Below, one piece after another: positions 33,590 to 46,858 of a DNA stretch of 64,000 bases. Numbering within the stretch: the stretch's first letter is position 1; each line of letters opens with the position of its first letter. Where the stretch lies: the NCBI GenBank assembly GCA_022749755.1, contig CM040450.1, positions 11,616,913 through 11,680,912 of the forward strand, in the 5' to 3' direction. The notes beneath the pieces are model-generated. The model saw only the letters and a list, made by a program, of their open reading frames with translations. It searched no databases and was not told the DNA's origin. Source of the stretch: Azadirachta indica. Lineage: Eukaryota; Streptophyta; Magnoliopsida; Sapindales; Meliaceae. Position numbers and translations under genes: made by a program.

Positions 33590-36500
33590 ATGATTAACAC
33601 GGTAATTACGAATCTATCCCTACTTACGATACTGTCAAAGAGCTCTGATTTTCTCATATTCTTTTTCTTTTTTCTTTAAATTTATTGTTAATTTCTGGTT
33701 TTATTTATTTTATTTTTTTGGAAAATGGAGCAGCAGAGAAGTGCTTCAGGATCGTCGCAGAGCCCTAGATCTTCGTCGTCGCAACCGTATCTATCGGTCT
33801 CAGTCACCGATCCCGTGAAATTAGGCAATGGCGTACAAGCTTTCATTTCCTATCGAGTCATCACTAAGGTATTAAATAAAATTAAAATTAAAATTACAAT
33901 GTAGAATTATTCCATATATTTACTAGTTGCGCCATTTAAACTTTGGTTCTTTACAGTAGATGATGTGATTGACTTATTCTATGATAGACGGACTTTTTGT
34001 GTTGGTTTTAGTCAGCTTAATTATTGGTTATACATTTTATTGCCAAAAAATGGAGCAATTTTATTTCTATTTTTAAATCAACGGAGCAATTTGGTACTTA
34101 GAGGGATTCATTCTTGTTGTGGTGATAAGTGTTGGATATTTTGACATTTTTTAAGGACTGGACGTAATATGCTGAGTTTCTTACTTTCTTAAAATGGTTT
34201 TACAGAATGCTGGACTCATTTTGTTTTATTTTTCTGTTATTCTTTAAGAGGTTTTATGCATGAGCTTGTACTAAGTTGCTCATTTTTGGGTCAATCTTGG
34301 TAAAGATATGACTGACAGCTAATTAAGCGGGTCATTATTGATTAGTATAATGGTGATGAAGCAATATATGTTATAGTTTTTGACCAAATGCCAATTATTG
34401 TTGCTATTTGATTGGTACTCTGTGCATTTTGTAGTTTTGATTTTAGTTGTGGAGCATAGCAAAGGTATAAATTAAACAAGAATTACTAAGATGAATGTAT
34501 GGGAACTTACTGTTTTGGCAGACAAATTTGCCTGAATACCAAGGGCCTGAGAAGATTGTCATTCGCCGTTACAGTGATTTTGTCTGGTTACGTGATCGGC
34601 TTTTTGAGAACTACAAAGGTGTTTTCATTCCCCCTATTCCGGAGAAGAGTGCTGTAGGTAAATAGTGACTTTTATTGTTGAACTTATAGATTTCTATGTC
34701 AATGAGGCCATGATGATAGTTCTCTATAATTTTTTGTTACTGCTGATGTTGATAGAGGCATCCGGACACTGAGTGGTTGTTTAGGCCATCCCATGACAAC
34801 ATCCATTTTCCAAACTTACCCTGTTGCTCATTGGGAAAAAGCCCCCTAATATGCATCCTATTGTGCTCTTTCCTGAACAAGAAATTTAGATTGTATATCC
34901 TAAATGTGGTCTATAAGCCCCACAGGGTATATTATTTTATGTCATCTGCTATGACCTGTGACTTATGGAGTGCTATAAGATATCTTTGTCCATTTATGAG
35001 TTTCAAATGGGAGTGCTTGCCTTGCACTAGCTTAAACCATTTATGAGGTGTTTTTTGGATGATTCATACTTACCAATTAAGCCTGCCAATACTCATTCAC
35101 TTTATTTTCGGAGTTGATGCTTCCATGACATTGGTTTCTAGTCAGGTTACACATGAGCATTTTTCAGGAATGTTGGTGCTTCATGTGATTATTGAAGTTT
35201 TTGGTGATATCCGTTTTGCTTCAGTCATCTTAGCAAAGTCAGTATGTCTAAGAACCTTTGGAAGTACATATTTCAATCATTTTCTCACCAGAAGTTAGTT
35301 CATGTTATTTTCAACTGGACCTGATTTGTACAGCCATCTTTGTGAAAAGCCTTGATTTTTATTTGTTGAATTGCTGCTTTGCTTGTAGAATGTAATGGCT
35401 CTGTAATGAGTAGCTGATATCTATGTCAATTGCGCATTCAGCATTAATAATGCAACTCTCTGGGCTGATAAACCATCCTGTTTTTTACTTTTTCCATTTG
35501 CATACATTTTTAAGTACTTGTGAAGATTTGAAATTAGATGTTCCTCTTAGTTTGAAGAATTCCAAGATTAAAGTGGTGTCTAACTTCAGTCTCTCTAATG
35601 CAGAGAAATTTCGTTTCAGTGCTGAATTTATTGAGATGAGACGCCAAGCCTTGGATGTGTTTGTCAATAGGATAGCTTCACATCATGAGCTGCGGCAAAG
35701 TGAGGATGTAAGAACCTTTTTGCAGGCAGATGAAGAGGTAACATATACAAGAACCATACCTTGAGTGCTGCGGTTTAGTTTCTGCTTTGCTGCCCATAGA
35801 TTTTGTTAAAAATTTATTAGAACATCCTGTGTTTGGACTCTTGTTGATTATTGAAAAAATTGTGCCATACATGGACCATGAACACTTGTTTATACTGATG
35901 TATTTTATGTGTTTCAGACAATGGAGAGATTAAGATTTCACGAGACTGGCATTTTCAAAAAGAAACCAGCTGATTTGATGCAAATCTTCAAGGTAAGATT
36001 AAAATTCTTTATCCTATGCTGGTTAGTTCTTTACTGGGCAAGGAATCACCAGATTGCACCATCCAATTTGTTATAGATTTGCACCTTAATGCCGAAAAAA
36101 AAAAAAAAAAGCAATTACGGAATTGCTATCAATGAGTTTATAAGGCACAAGATACAGTTCTCATTTTTCTGACTAAGCATTGACTTTTTATTCAACTTAT
36201 TTTTATATAGGAAATTCTTGATGCCCATGGGGTTTAGTGATAATTCCAGGAATTATGCTTCTGCATGGGGTAAATATAGATCTTGCTATAACTCTTCTGA
36301 ATGTTTGGCAGGATGTACAATCCAAAGTAAGTGATGTTGTTCTCGGAAAGGAGAAGCCAGTGGAAGAATCAAATCCTGAGTATGAAAAGATGAAACACTA
36401 CATTTTTGAGCTCGAAAACCACTTGGCTGAAGCACAGAAACATGCATATCGTCTTGTAAAAAGACACAGAGGTAATGACGGTTTTGAAGGCTCAACTTGA

Positions 36501-38682
36501 TTTTTATGTGTCTTGTACCTTCTTGTTTTAGGATTAACTTCTGTTTTGAACTAAAATAGCGGTTAATTGTGTAGTATTTTATGCCCATTTTCAGAGTTGG
36601 GGCAATCTCTGTCAGATTTTGGGAAGGCAGCTAAGCTTCTTGGTGCTTGTGAAGGAGACACTCTTGGAAAGGCATTCTCTGAGCTTGGGGTGAAATCCGA
36701 GGCATTATCCGTGAAGCTGCAGAAGGAGGTAGGCTACAATAAAAGCTTAGTCACTTAAGAGTTAGTGATGCCTGCAGCATGTATCTAAGCACGTTGGATG
36801 CATATGTCATTTTCGTTTTACCTGGAACAGAGACAAGTTCTGTTTTCATGGTATTGTCCATAATGACAATATTACTTGTTGACGCCTAGAGGTGTAATGA
36901 GCCCAGCATAAAAAATTGCAGTCAGTAGCATGGATGGGCTTGTCCAAACTCACATTTAGGCATGACAGTCCAATGGGTCATATTGTGGGATTGCATCAAA
37001 GCACAAATAGTTTATTAAAATATTTAAAAATAGAAAAAGTAAACAATACACAGTAATTTTAGTATAAAAAACCAAAACCTATATTTTAGTAATTTTAATT
37101 AATTAAAAAGAAAAGAAAAGAGAGAGCACCGAGCCCAGCAGACTCAAACGTAATGAGCTCACAGCCAACCTTTGAATTAGGCATGGCACAAGCCTGACAC
37201 AAAGCATGAATGGCTGCAAATTTTTTGGACCAAGCTGGCACAAAATGATATGATTGATACCTCTAGCGTCTTTGTATTACCTTGCAGGCCCATCAACTTC
37301 TGATGAACTTTGAAGAACCCTTGAAGGATTATGTTCGAGCTGTGCAATCAATAAAGGTGAACTAGGTTTTTTTACCTTGGTTAATGCATGGAGACTCTGC
37401 TGACTTACAGAACACAGATTTACTTCCAAAAGTTATTATTGTTTCTTTTGAGGTCTGGCTGGGCTGTACCTGTCTAGTTCAGCTAGTTATTGTGATATTA
37501 AAACAATTGAATGTTGATAAAGTTGATAATAATGATAGGTCATCATTAGTAGCTTCCTGTTTCCCCTTAATCTTCACAATCTGGTGTATTTATTAATAGG
37601 AGAATCTGCTTGTCTACGTGTTTCAAAGCAGGCAACGATAGCAGAGAGAGCCAATGCCTTCAGACACCATTGTGAACTTGCTGAAACTATTAAGTTGAAG
37701 GAGATAAATCTGTATGATTCTTCCAGTCACTTCTATAACTTTTTTTTCACTTATATGAGCTTGTTTATAGTATGACCTTTGATATTGCAAGGTTGAAGCT
37801 TGCTTTTACCCTCACTGCTTCATAAAGTATATTACTTGTTAGTGTTGTCCCTAGATTAGATAATCTTTAATTTTCTTGAATTTTGTGTGATCTTTAAGTC
37901 TTGGAGGTTGTGCTTAGAAAATTGTGACATTCAAATTTTCGTACTCCCTGTTTCTCTCACTCAAAAGAAAATTTAGGAGGCTCACCGGAAGGCCTTTTTT
38001 TATCGTCAAAAACCATTTGAAGTTGTAATCAGCAGTATCATCTTGTCATGGTGCAAATTTTACTTAAATGGTGAATACTTTCTGTTAAGTTTGACGATTG
38101 AGAAAGCTAATGTTTTTGTTCTCAAGGAATATTTTACCAACCACACATTACACCAGGACAGTGATAAAGTTTCAATAGAAGAAATAAATCCTAATGGTCC
38201 ATTGAGTCACTATATTAGGTTATTACATCACCTTTGTTTTCCTCTGTTTGCCTCATTTGCGTCTTTGATCACAAGCCAAAGGCTTGGGTTTTCTAGTTTA
38301 TGACTAATGATTTATTTTTATGCATGGAACTACAGTGACAAACTCATGCTAACACGATCTGATAAGGTTGGTGAGGCTGAGATTGAATACAAGGAGGTAA
38401 GTTGGCTTAGAGGACCATGTCTGTTGCATGCCTTTGGCCCCATGTTCTTCAACTAAAATGGGTTTTTTGATGCAGTTGAAGGCAGAGAGTGAGGAGGCAA
38501 CACGGAAATTTGAGACGATTGTGAACTTAATGAATGAGGAGATTGTGCGTTTTCAGGAACAAAAAACACTGGACATGGGGCTAGCTTTTCATAAATTTGC
38601 AAAAGGACAAGCACGTCTAGCAAATAGTATTGCTGATGCCTGGCGAAGTCTCCTTCCCAAGCTTGAAGCTTGTTCCTCCTAA
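33590..38682 (+). CDS. SNX1: Sorting nexin 1 (PX-BAR retromer-associated protein)
   Basis: Exons: 33590-33601 (MINT), 33731-33868, 34522-34657, 35604-35737, 35918-35992, 36312-36471, 36595-36728, 37288-37356, 37632-37711, 38336-38396 and 38476-38682. They give 1206 nt and 401 residues, close to the ~402 of plant SNX1. All introns are GT-AG. The PX domain (about residues 25-140) has the phosphoinositide motif RRYSDF (65-70) and FIPPIPEK; the C-terminal half is the coiled-coil BAR-like region (HYIFELENHLAEAQKHAYRL, RSDKVGEAEIEYKE, FAKGQARLANSIADAWRSLL). In plants SNX1 binds PI3P on endosomes and works with retromer and SNX2 in recycling, for example of auxin carriers. An ATG at 33725 (MEQQRSASGS) would give a 399-residue form without the first intron; I could not decide between them. 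A MITE-like insert sits in the intron after exon KLQKE. Confidence 0.93.
36881..37270. mobile_element. MITE-like insert in an SNX1 intron
   Basis: The left end GACGCCTAGAGGTGTAAT and the right end on the other strand GACGCTAGAGGTATC form imperfect inverted repeats. The ~390-bp interior has GAGCCCAGCA and GGCATGGCACAAGCCTGACA-like motifs and no coding capacity. I see no clear target duplication. Part of the same insert is also in the SNX1 relic near 7410-7500, so it predates that duplication. Confidence 0.5.
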
Positions 38683-40600
38683 ACAAATGCTAACTGCTGA
38701 GCAAAGGTTCCTTGTTTGATATGTTGGATATTGGATTGGCAGGTTCCACTCCACCTCTGTAGAAACTTGACTATCAGGAGTTAAACCCTGCTATCCTGGT
38801 GCTATATGGATTCTTGTTAATTTCATGTTTTTCCTTGTACAAAAATTTGAGTCTGGAAAAGGTAGCTGCAATCACTCTTTACTGGTCAAAAGTTGAAAAG
38901 GTTGTTCTTGTGAATCACAGAATTTTATCTTCATCTTCCTAGTTAGGTGTTGCAAAAAGTTGAATCATATCTAAATCTTCAATTTTTACAGTGCCGTCGG
39001 GATATATAAATTCAATTTCTGCTGAATTAGATTGTTGGACAGCAAGTACAAAATGTACACTTTTTGTATTATTTGATTCTGGGTATGTTTGAAATTATTG
39101 TATTTCTGTTGTAATTTTGAAAGCACCAGTCACAACAATGAAAAGTGCTTTACATCTCACATTTGGTTGTAGAGATTAAAACAACAACCTAAATTCCATA
39201 ATACTCAGTAGAATTAGATTTTAACTCGACAGAAAAGGATTACGTTCGACAATGTGGCTATACGGCGCGACATGGCATTGGTTAAACAAATGCACGCTTC
39301 GGAATCTCTCTTGACTCGTCTCTCTTCTTCCCGCTTCATCGCTGCTTCTCTTCTCTTCTCTTCCCTCTGTTCTGTGATTTCGGCCTTCTTCATATTCTAT
39401 TATGGTTTTTAATTTCTAATTCTTACGCTGATGCCATAACAATATTAAAGACATTTATATGATTTTCTGCATCCTGATTGATATTATTTTGTTACTTAAG
39501 ATGGGTTCAAGAACCCATTTGGCTGAGTTTGTCAAACAATAGACATACTTTCCGGAAATTAATAAAAATGCAAAAGTCCAATTGATTAGTGATATGTACA
39601 TTCTGATATTTATTTTGTTGATCGGGAAAAAAAAAAAAAACACCTGTAAATTATGGCATGCCTTTTTACAATCATGCAGTCAACAATAAATACAATGATG
39701 CCTAATAAATTTGCACTATTTGTGTTCTTGAAAGCCACAAGTAAAAAGCAACTACAATCTTGAATTTTTTGTGCTCTGGTAATCCACCAAAGCTTTTCAA
39801 GATCCAAATCACTCAAGTTATCGGCGCAACTTGAATCCACACACCCAAAAAGGGCGTGACTTGGATTCTTGTTGTTGCCTCTCTTCTGCGACGAATATGA
39901 AGAGGAAGTGAGTTTTGGGGAAGGAATATGGAGAGGGGAGAAAAAAAGCGGCGATGAAGAGGGAATAAGACTGACGAGGGTTAGATTTGGAAATAATTAA
40001 AAAATAGGTTTAACATAGATTTGTTTTGAAAGCTTCTTAATACAATAACATTTAGAGTTAATTAGTTAAATTTTGGTAATGCAATCTTAGCCATTAATTT
40101 TTATTTTTACCATGTGTCAACAGATTTGTAAAAGCTCAAGACAAACAAGATCAGGAGAGGATCCTTGTCCTCTAATAATAGTTTCCTTTATATTTTCCTT
40201 TTAACTGATACTGAACAGTGTGGGACCAAAATTTTAAATTGTTTTTGGAGAGTAGTTTATGAAATTATAGTGATCTTTTCTTCTATAGCTAGCATGGCAA
40301 TCACCTACTGAACAAACAAATGGCCTCCGTAGCAAAATCAAATCCATAAGTGACAACTTCAAAGTTAAAGAACCTGAATATAAACATGAAGATTCAAACC
40401 TCAGTTTTAAGACACAGCGTGATTGAGGCTCACTTGATGGAGCTTCTCAGACTGTCTCTCCACCTGATACTGGTCCTATCAAGTTAAAAATCCACAGCCT
40501 GGCACATTTTTGGAGTTCTTTAAGTGGGATCCCATGCTTCACGCTATACATCGATGGTTAAATACTCGCAAATTAATAACTTCTGCAAAATCATTGATCA
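38683..40600. other. SNX1 3' flank and intergenic DNA
   Basis: The first ~500 bases are conserved in the inverted SNX1 relic. A C/T-rich stretch near 39300-39400 and a G/A-rich one near 39850-39970 resemble untranslated leaders on opposite strands, but no coding exon follows either. Confidence 0.4.
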
Positions 40601-40669
40601 TCTATTACTATGAAACTAGCTAATTATCGGTCACCATCATGTAGAGTATCTATTTTTGAAATTCCGCAA

Positions 40670-40925
40670 GATTCTGAAGCCAAAGTTTATTCTCTTAGAC
40701 TCCTTCGTAAATCTCTTGATTTTCTTAGACTCATTTATGAGTCTTCTGGTTTTCTTAAGCTCTTTTGTAAGTCTTTTGATTCTCTTAAGCTCCTTTTATG
40801 AGTTTTCTGATTCTCTTAGACTCTTTCGTGAGTCTCCTGGCTTTCTCCTACTCTTTTGATAGTCTTCTAGTTCATTTTAGACTCCTTTGAGAAAATTTTG
40901 ACTTTTGCTTATACTTTTGCTTAGG
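40670..40925 (+). repeat. ~36-bp tandem repeat in a copia remnant
   Basis: Variants of CTTAGACTCCTTCGTAAATC followed by TCTTGATTTT recur about seven times, giving overlapping LLxFLxSFxSL frames. The reverse complement of this repeat lies at about 42250-42400 beside the inverted LTR, so it belongs to the element's 3' internal region. Confidence 0.65.
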
Positions 40926-41064
40926 CTCTTTATGAGTCTTTTGATTATTTGTTTTCTATTCCTTGTTCATCTGTTAAAGGAGTCTCACATATTTGTTTAA
41001 TTGCTTTAGACTTATTTTATTTACAAAATCAAGTTTACTCTGTCAACTTGAGTTTGAGGAGGAG

Positions 41065-41221
41065 TGTTAGATATTATATATTATCATTAGAAAATATCAT
41101 TATTATTTATCTTTTGTATTATCTATATTATCTTTTTCTTTGTAAGACTATAAATAGGCAACCTTATGTATAATTCAAATCAAAAAATAAGAAATACATA
41201 ATATTTCTTCATAAATTAACA
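41065..41221 (+). repeat. Ty1/copia-type LTR, short copy
   Basis: Starts TGTTAGATATTA right after a polypurine-like TTGAGTTTGAGGAGGAG tract and ends AAATTAACA. 157 bp; it shares the TAGGCAACCTTATGTA and AATACATAATATTTCTTC blocks with the next copy. A deletion in the middle explains the shorter length. Confidence 0.7.
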
Positions 41222-41409
41222 TGTTAGATATTACATATTATCATTGAAAAGCATCATCATTATATGTTTTGCATTATTACTTATCTTTTATATTATTTAT
41301 TTCATCTTACAATTATTATCTTTTCCTTTATAAACCTATATATAGGTAAGTTTATGTACAATTCAAATCAAGAAACAAGAAATACATAATATTTCTTCAT
41401 AAATTAACA
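41222..41409 (+). repeat. Ty1/copia-type LTR, adjoining copy
   Basis: 188 bp, TGTTAGATATTA...AAATTAACA, directly abutting the previous LTR. It is followed by TGCTCTCAGAGTTGG, a decayed primer-binding-site-like motif, and by typical copia leader DNA; a better match CTATCAGAGTTGGGCCC occurs at about 41493. The head-to-tail LTRs suggest an LTR-LTR recombination product. Confidence 0.7.
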
Positions 41410-41880
41410 TGCTCTCAGAGTTGGACCCTCCGATGTTGGTGGACACTCTTGTTCTTTATCCTCTCTTGTCCATATTGTCAATTGCCCTACGCTGCTATCA
41501 GAGTTGGGCCCTTTAACAATGATGGATCTTCATGTCTCACATCACTATCACTCCAAGCTGTTATCCACCTTATAAATGTTCTTTACTTTTGTCTCTTTAT
41601 TTCAAAGGTCTCACAAGTACTTCATTTATTTTGGACTTATTTTTTATATGTAAACTCAAGTTTGCTTCACCAATTTGAGTTTGAGGGAGAGTGTTACAGT
41701 ATTGATTTCACTAAACAATAATAGATTACAATATGAAGACATTCTATGGATTAAAGTAGGTGTGTTGATTTAGTAGATTATAGAAGATGAGTGTTTTGTT
41801 TATTATTTTTACAATTTTAAAAATAGTGTTGTAATTTGCACAATATGATCCAAGAAATACAAGTTATTTTCTCTAATTTC

Positions 41881-42070
41881 TATTAATTTATGAAGAAATA
41901 TTATGTATTTCTTATTATTTTTTGATTTGAATTGTACATAAGATTGCCTATGTATAGGCTTACAAAGGAAAAAATAATAATTACAAAATAATATAAAAAT
42001 ACAAAAAATAAGTAATAATGTAAAAGATATAATGATTATGTTTTTTGATGATAATATATAATATCTAACA
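41881..42070 (-). repeat. Ty1/copia-type LTR, inverted copy
   Basis: Reverse complement of the LTRs at 41065-41409, with its polypurine tract (CTCCCCCTC on the plus strand, 42071-42079) and the ~36-bp repeat region (42250-42400) following. Together the two arms form a ~1.7-kb interrupted inverted repeat. Confidence 0.7.
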
Positions 42071-42419
42071 CTCCCCCTCTAACTCAAATTGATAAAACAA
42101 ACTCGAGTTTGTAATTAAAATAAATTTAAAACAATTAAACAAGTATGTTAGACCCTTTTAAAAAAAAAAAAAGAAACAGATAACAAATAATCAAAAGACT
42201 CATAAAAAGACTAAATAAAAGTTAAAATACTCTTAGATGAGTTTAAAAAAAGTTAAAAAATTTTTAAAAGAGTCAAAAAAAACCAAGATACTCACGAAGA
42301 AGCTTAAGAGAACTAAGAGACTCATATAGGAGTTTAAGGATCAAGAGACTCGCGAAAGAGCCTAAGAAAATCAAAATCAAGAGACTCGAAAATGAGCCTA
42401 ACAAATCAAAAAGGTCAGT

Positions 42420-43595
42420 TTGTGCAAAGAGTAATGTATTGAGGACACAATTACAATTCATTAAAAGACTAAAATGACAATAATCTAAAATGCATGTTAA
42501 CCGACTTAAATGATAAAGAAACAAAATATATAAGTTTAATTGATAAAATGTAAAAGATGGTAATCGACAAAATACAAAGACTCAATGGTAAATGAATTGT
42601 AATAGAATGAAATTAACCAAACAATTAAAAAAGAAAAATGCATGGTTTAGTGAGTGCGATCTACACATGAGGCAGAAAGCTGCATCCACAGAGAATAAAG
42701 CTAGAAGACATTCCTTCACAGGAGAGAGCCACACGATCGAAACAAGAATCATATTGAGAAACAGAGAGCACTATTGGGACGAGTAACAAGAGTTGATTGA
42801 GATGATGTTGGCAGTGTAACAAACAGACACCAAAAATTGGCCAGATCCAAACGAAAATCTGCCATATCTGTACAACAAGAACCAAATGCTGGAAACAGAA
42901 AAGGCCTGATGTTGGAGCTGTAAGAGGCCGCAAATGGTAGAATGAAGCTATCAGAAATGATCAAGGAGCTGTAAGAAGCAACGCTTTGTATCTCTAGATC
43001 TCAGGCTTTCTTTTTCTCCTTTTTCTTCTTCTGTGTATCTTTGCAGAGAACAAACGCAAAGCTGAGAGATTGCTGAGGCAATATTATCTCAGCCACTGCA
43101 CAATCAAGCTAACTCTTTCACCATCCTGTTCAGGACACCAAGAATATAAATTAATATATCACCAAAACTGGAAGGCGAATCTAAGTTTATATTTTTCACA
43201 TACTAAATTTAAATTTACAATCGTTTGAATTTACAGCAACTGTAAGCATTTCTGCCCGAGAAAAATCTCGGCAACTAAAAGGATCGATTGTGCTTCTTGA
43301 AATGAAAGCACATCAATGATGCAATGCCTTTTCTTCAATTATTTTAACCTAACAAAAACAAAGCAGAAGAAAAGAATACATCTGAAAGATCAAGCTATTG
43401 TTGGAAGAAGAAATGTATGATATACTTTGGAGCAAGAAAGCAAATTTTTGCGACGGCCGACGAGGACTATCTGCCGGCCACGAGTGCTTGAAGGTGAAGC
43501 GGCAGCTCTGCGAGAATCGAAAGGGTTAGAGTGAGGCAATGACAGGAATCAAAATCGGGATTTTGTTTTTTAAATCAGGAATAAGGATTTTAAAA
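42420..43595. other. Intergenic DNA with a GC-richer patch
   Basis: No coding exon recognised. At 43440-43550 a GC-rich stretch (CGACGGCCGACGAGG, GCCGGCCACGAG) on either strand resembles an untranslated leader cut off by the foldback element, but I cannot support a gene. Confidence 0.35.
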
Positions 43596-45282
43596 GGGAA
43601 AATAACATACACTCCCCTGTTATTTAGCTTAATAAGTATATTTCTCTTTACGTTTGAGAAAAGATAGATACTTCCTTCACTTTTGTTACAGTTGACCGGT
43701 TAATTTATTTCATTTATATCTCTACACTTTTATAGAATAATAATATGATATATATTTATTTACTTATAATACTTTAATCCTCATTTTAATATTTTTTATA
43801 ATATAATTTTTTTAAATACAATAATTTAGTCCTATACTTAATTTTTTTTATAATATACTCAAGAATAAATACATTTTTTGTTATTTCAATAGAAAAATTA
43901 AAAAAAAAATATTATGAAAAAAATTTAAATAATAAATTAAATTAAACTCATGTTAAAATATTTATAACTGTTTTTTGTAATAAATTTTATATTTAATTGT
44001 TAAAAAAATTTTGAAACATATTTTAATATTTTATTCTTATGTTAATATTTTTATTTAAAAGGTTATATTAAATTTATTATATTTTCTTGAGAAAAATTAT
44101 GAAAATATAAATATAAAAAATATAAAATTTAGTATAATTTGTTAATAAAATTAGTAATTAACTATATTTTAATTCTTATTAATCAATGTAGTTTAATTTT
44201 AATTAAAAAATAGAAAAGGAAAAAAATTTAATTATTTTTTTATTTGTAATATATATAAAACGTTAAAAAATATTTTAATTAAATTTTTTAATAATTAAAT
44301 ATTTATTATTATAAAAGTGAGAGAAAAGGGTTATAAATATTTTAGTATATGAGTATAACTTATCTCATTATTTGAATTTTTTTAATAATTATATTTTTTA
44401 AAATTTTTTATTAAAATAAAAAGTTAATAAATGATAATTTTTGATTATTTTTATTTGTAATATATATATATATAACATGTATTTATTATTTATATTTTCA
44501 TTTTTTTTAAATCTAATAAATTTAATATAATTTTTTAAATAAATATATTACATGTAAAAATAAAACGTTAAAAAATATTACAAATAAAAATAATCAAAAT
44601 TTTTTTCTTTTCTATTTTTAATTAAAATTAAATTATATTTGTTAATAAAAATATAAAATATATCTAATTACTAATTTTATTAACAAATGATACTAAATTT
44701 TTTCTATTTTTTTATTTTTTTATTTATATTTTCATAATTTTTCTCAAGATAATATAATAAATTTAATATAATCTTTTAAATAAAAATATTAATATGAAAA
44801 TAAAACGTTAAAATATGTTTTAAAATTTTTTTAATAATTAAATATCAAATTTATTACAAAAAAAAGTCATAAATATTTTAATATGAATTTAATTTAACTC
44901 ATTGTTTAAATATTTTTAATGATATTTTCTTTTTTAAATTTTCTATTAAAATAACAAATTAAAAATATATTTAATCTTGAATATATTATAAAAAAAAAAA
45001 ATATTAATTATTGAACTAAATTGTTATATTTAAAATAAATTATATTATGAAAAATATTAAAATAAGGATTAAAGTATCATAAGTAACTAAAATATGTATC
45101 ATATTGTTATTATATAAAAAATTAGTGACACAAATAATAATAAATTAACTGATAATTAACGGTAATAAAAGCCAAGGGAATATTTGCCTAATTATCCAAA
45201 TATTAGAGGTATCCGTCTTTTCTCGAACATTAGAGAGAGTTTGCTTATTAGGCCAAAGATTAAGAGGGTATATGTTATTTTC
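43596..45282. repeat. 1.69-kb near-perfect foldback (long inverted repeat)
   Basis: The two halves are reverse complements over about 840 bp each. Left end GGGAAAATAACATA pairs with TATGTTATTTTC at the right end. GTTTGAGAAAAGATAGATAC (43650s) pairs with the complement of GTATCCGTCTTTTCTCGAAC (45210s). The blocks flanking the centre pair at 44100-44200 versus 44640-44760. The centre is a TA-repeat palindrome near 44440-44475. It is extremely AT-rich with no coding capacity. ATTTTAAA is found beside both ends but does not give a clean duplication, so the superfamily is open. Confidence 0.8.
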
Positions 45283-46294
45283 TTATCTTAAAATTTTAAA
45301 TTAAAAAAGAAAAATATATCCACCCAGGGTGTTGATTTTATTATGTCATATTTCTCACAAATGAAATAATATGTATTTGTTCACCTAAATCTATTTATGT
45401 GTTCTAATTACATTTTTTTCGTGTATTTTTTATCCAAAATTAATTTTTTGCAATGTTATTGCAACAGATGTTCTAATTATTTAAATTTCGTTAAAATGAT
45501 AATAAATATTATACACTTTATCATGTTACTTAATAGCAATAGATTATTTTATTTTATTTTTATCAACTTTTTTTTTATAAAAGAACCCAAAAATTCAAAA
45601 ACTATTACATCAGCAGCTGTGTGCAACAAAGCCCTTTTATGTTAACTTGAACACCAAATCTTCTGAAATACCATAAAAATGTGTTTGCAAATTTGCAATA
45701 ATTTTATTCTCACATCCGCGCTTTCTTTCAATTTCAAATTTCAAATTCAATTGAGAAACAGAAACTCTCCCGAATTCTTCAATTCATTACTCTTATAATT
45801 GTTTTTGTTTACACTGCTTTTAATTTTGTGTATTTTGTTTACTTTTTTTATAGATTTTAGTTTGTTCGCAGGATTTAGTTTGCTATTTCTGTTGTAAGAA
45901 AGTTATGGATGAAGGATATATGGATTCGTCTAATAAGATAAAATTCAGAAAATTTTTTTTAAAACAATTTATTTAGAGAAAATTTAATAAAAAAAATATA
46001 AGCGAATTCACATAATTACTTAATTTTAATTTATTATTTAATTTATTTTACTTCTCTAATATTCATAGAAGTGGACAAATAACCTTGACATTTCGTGAAT
46101 TAAACTAAGACTAGAACCGATAGATTTGACTCAATTTTAACTTTCGTTTAATTCGATTTAATTTTAATTCGATCCAATTTAATTTTGACAAAATTCAGAC
46201 CGAATCATTTATATCCTCCCCTATACATCCCTACTAGATTATTGAACTATGATGAACTATTGAACTAATTTTTTTTTAGTATTTCATTTTTCTT
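45283..46294. other. AT-rich DNA before the CDC20 relic
   Basis: No gene recognised. A stretch near 45700-45900 resembles a 5' leader, but no ATG with a coding exon follows before 46859. Confidence 0.35.
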
Positions 46295-46755
46295 GAAATT
46301 AGGGTTTGATTTTTAATATATCTTTAACTAATTCTTACGTTTATTATCTGTTTAATTAATTGTCGAAAATACTTAGCTCAACATTTCAAATGATGACTAT
46401 TTATTAGGGATATTTCCTAGGGACTGATATTCTCGCAATATTCTTTATTTCTACTAAATTCTTGATTTAGATTTGGTGGGTATTTAATTTTTCTTTGAAA
46501 TTAGGTTTTTTTTTGTTTTCAATATATATTTGGCATATTCTTACATCGACATCTGTTGGATAATTGTCTATAAGAAGTCGTAGCTCAAGATCTTTATACT
46601 TCTTAGAAATTGAATATCTGTGCAATATTCTTGAATTTCTGATGAAAGCTTAATTTAATTTTGGTGGATGTTTAATCTTTCTTCAAATTAGGTTACTGTT
46701 TCCAGTATCTGTTCGAGATGTTCTTATATCTACATATGTTTGATTAATTGTATAA
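46295..46755 (+). repeat. Three diverged ~190-bp tandem repeats
   Basis: Blocks beginning GAAATTAGGGTTTGAT (46295), GAAATTAGGTTTTTTTTTG (46497) and CAAATTAGGTTACTG (46684) share later landmarks: TTCTTA(C/T)(A/G)T, ATTGT, GCAATATTCTT and TTTGGTGG. They lie just before the first CDC20-like block, in the position of a leader intron. Confidence 0.5.
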
Positions 46756-46858
46756 AAGTGAACATATTTCATGGTCCATAATAAAGGCTATTCATGCAGT
46801 ACTAAATCATTATTATTGGAGTTTTTTACTCAACTATTGATTTTTTGTTATCTAACAG

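Noticed and set aside
34777..35298. Separate gene inside the large SNX1 intron
   Set aside because: Two overlapping frames without motifs lie in an intron bounded by sound splice sites; intronic noise is simpler.
40610..40859. Leucine/phenylalanine/serine repeat protein
   Set aside because: This is the translation of a ~36-bp tandem repeat inside a copia remnant, open in two overlapping frames.
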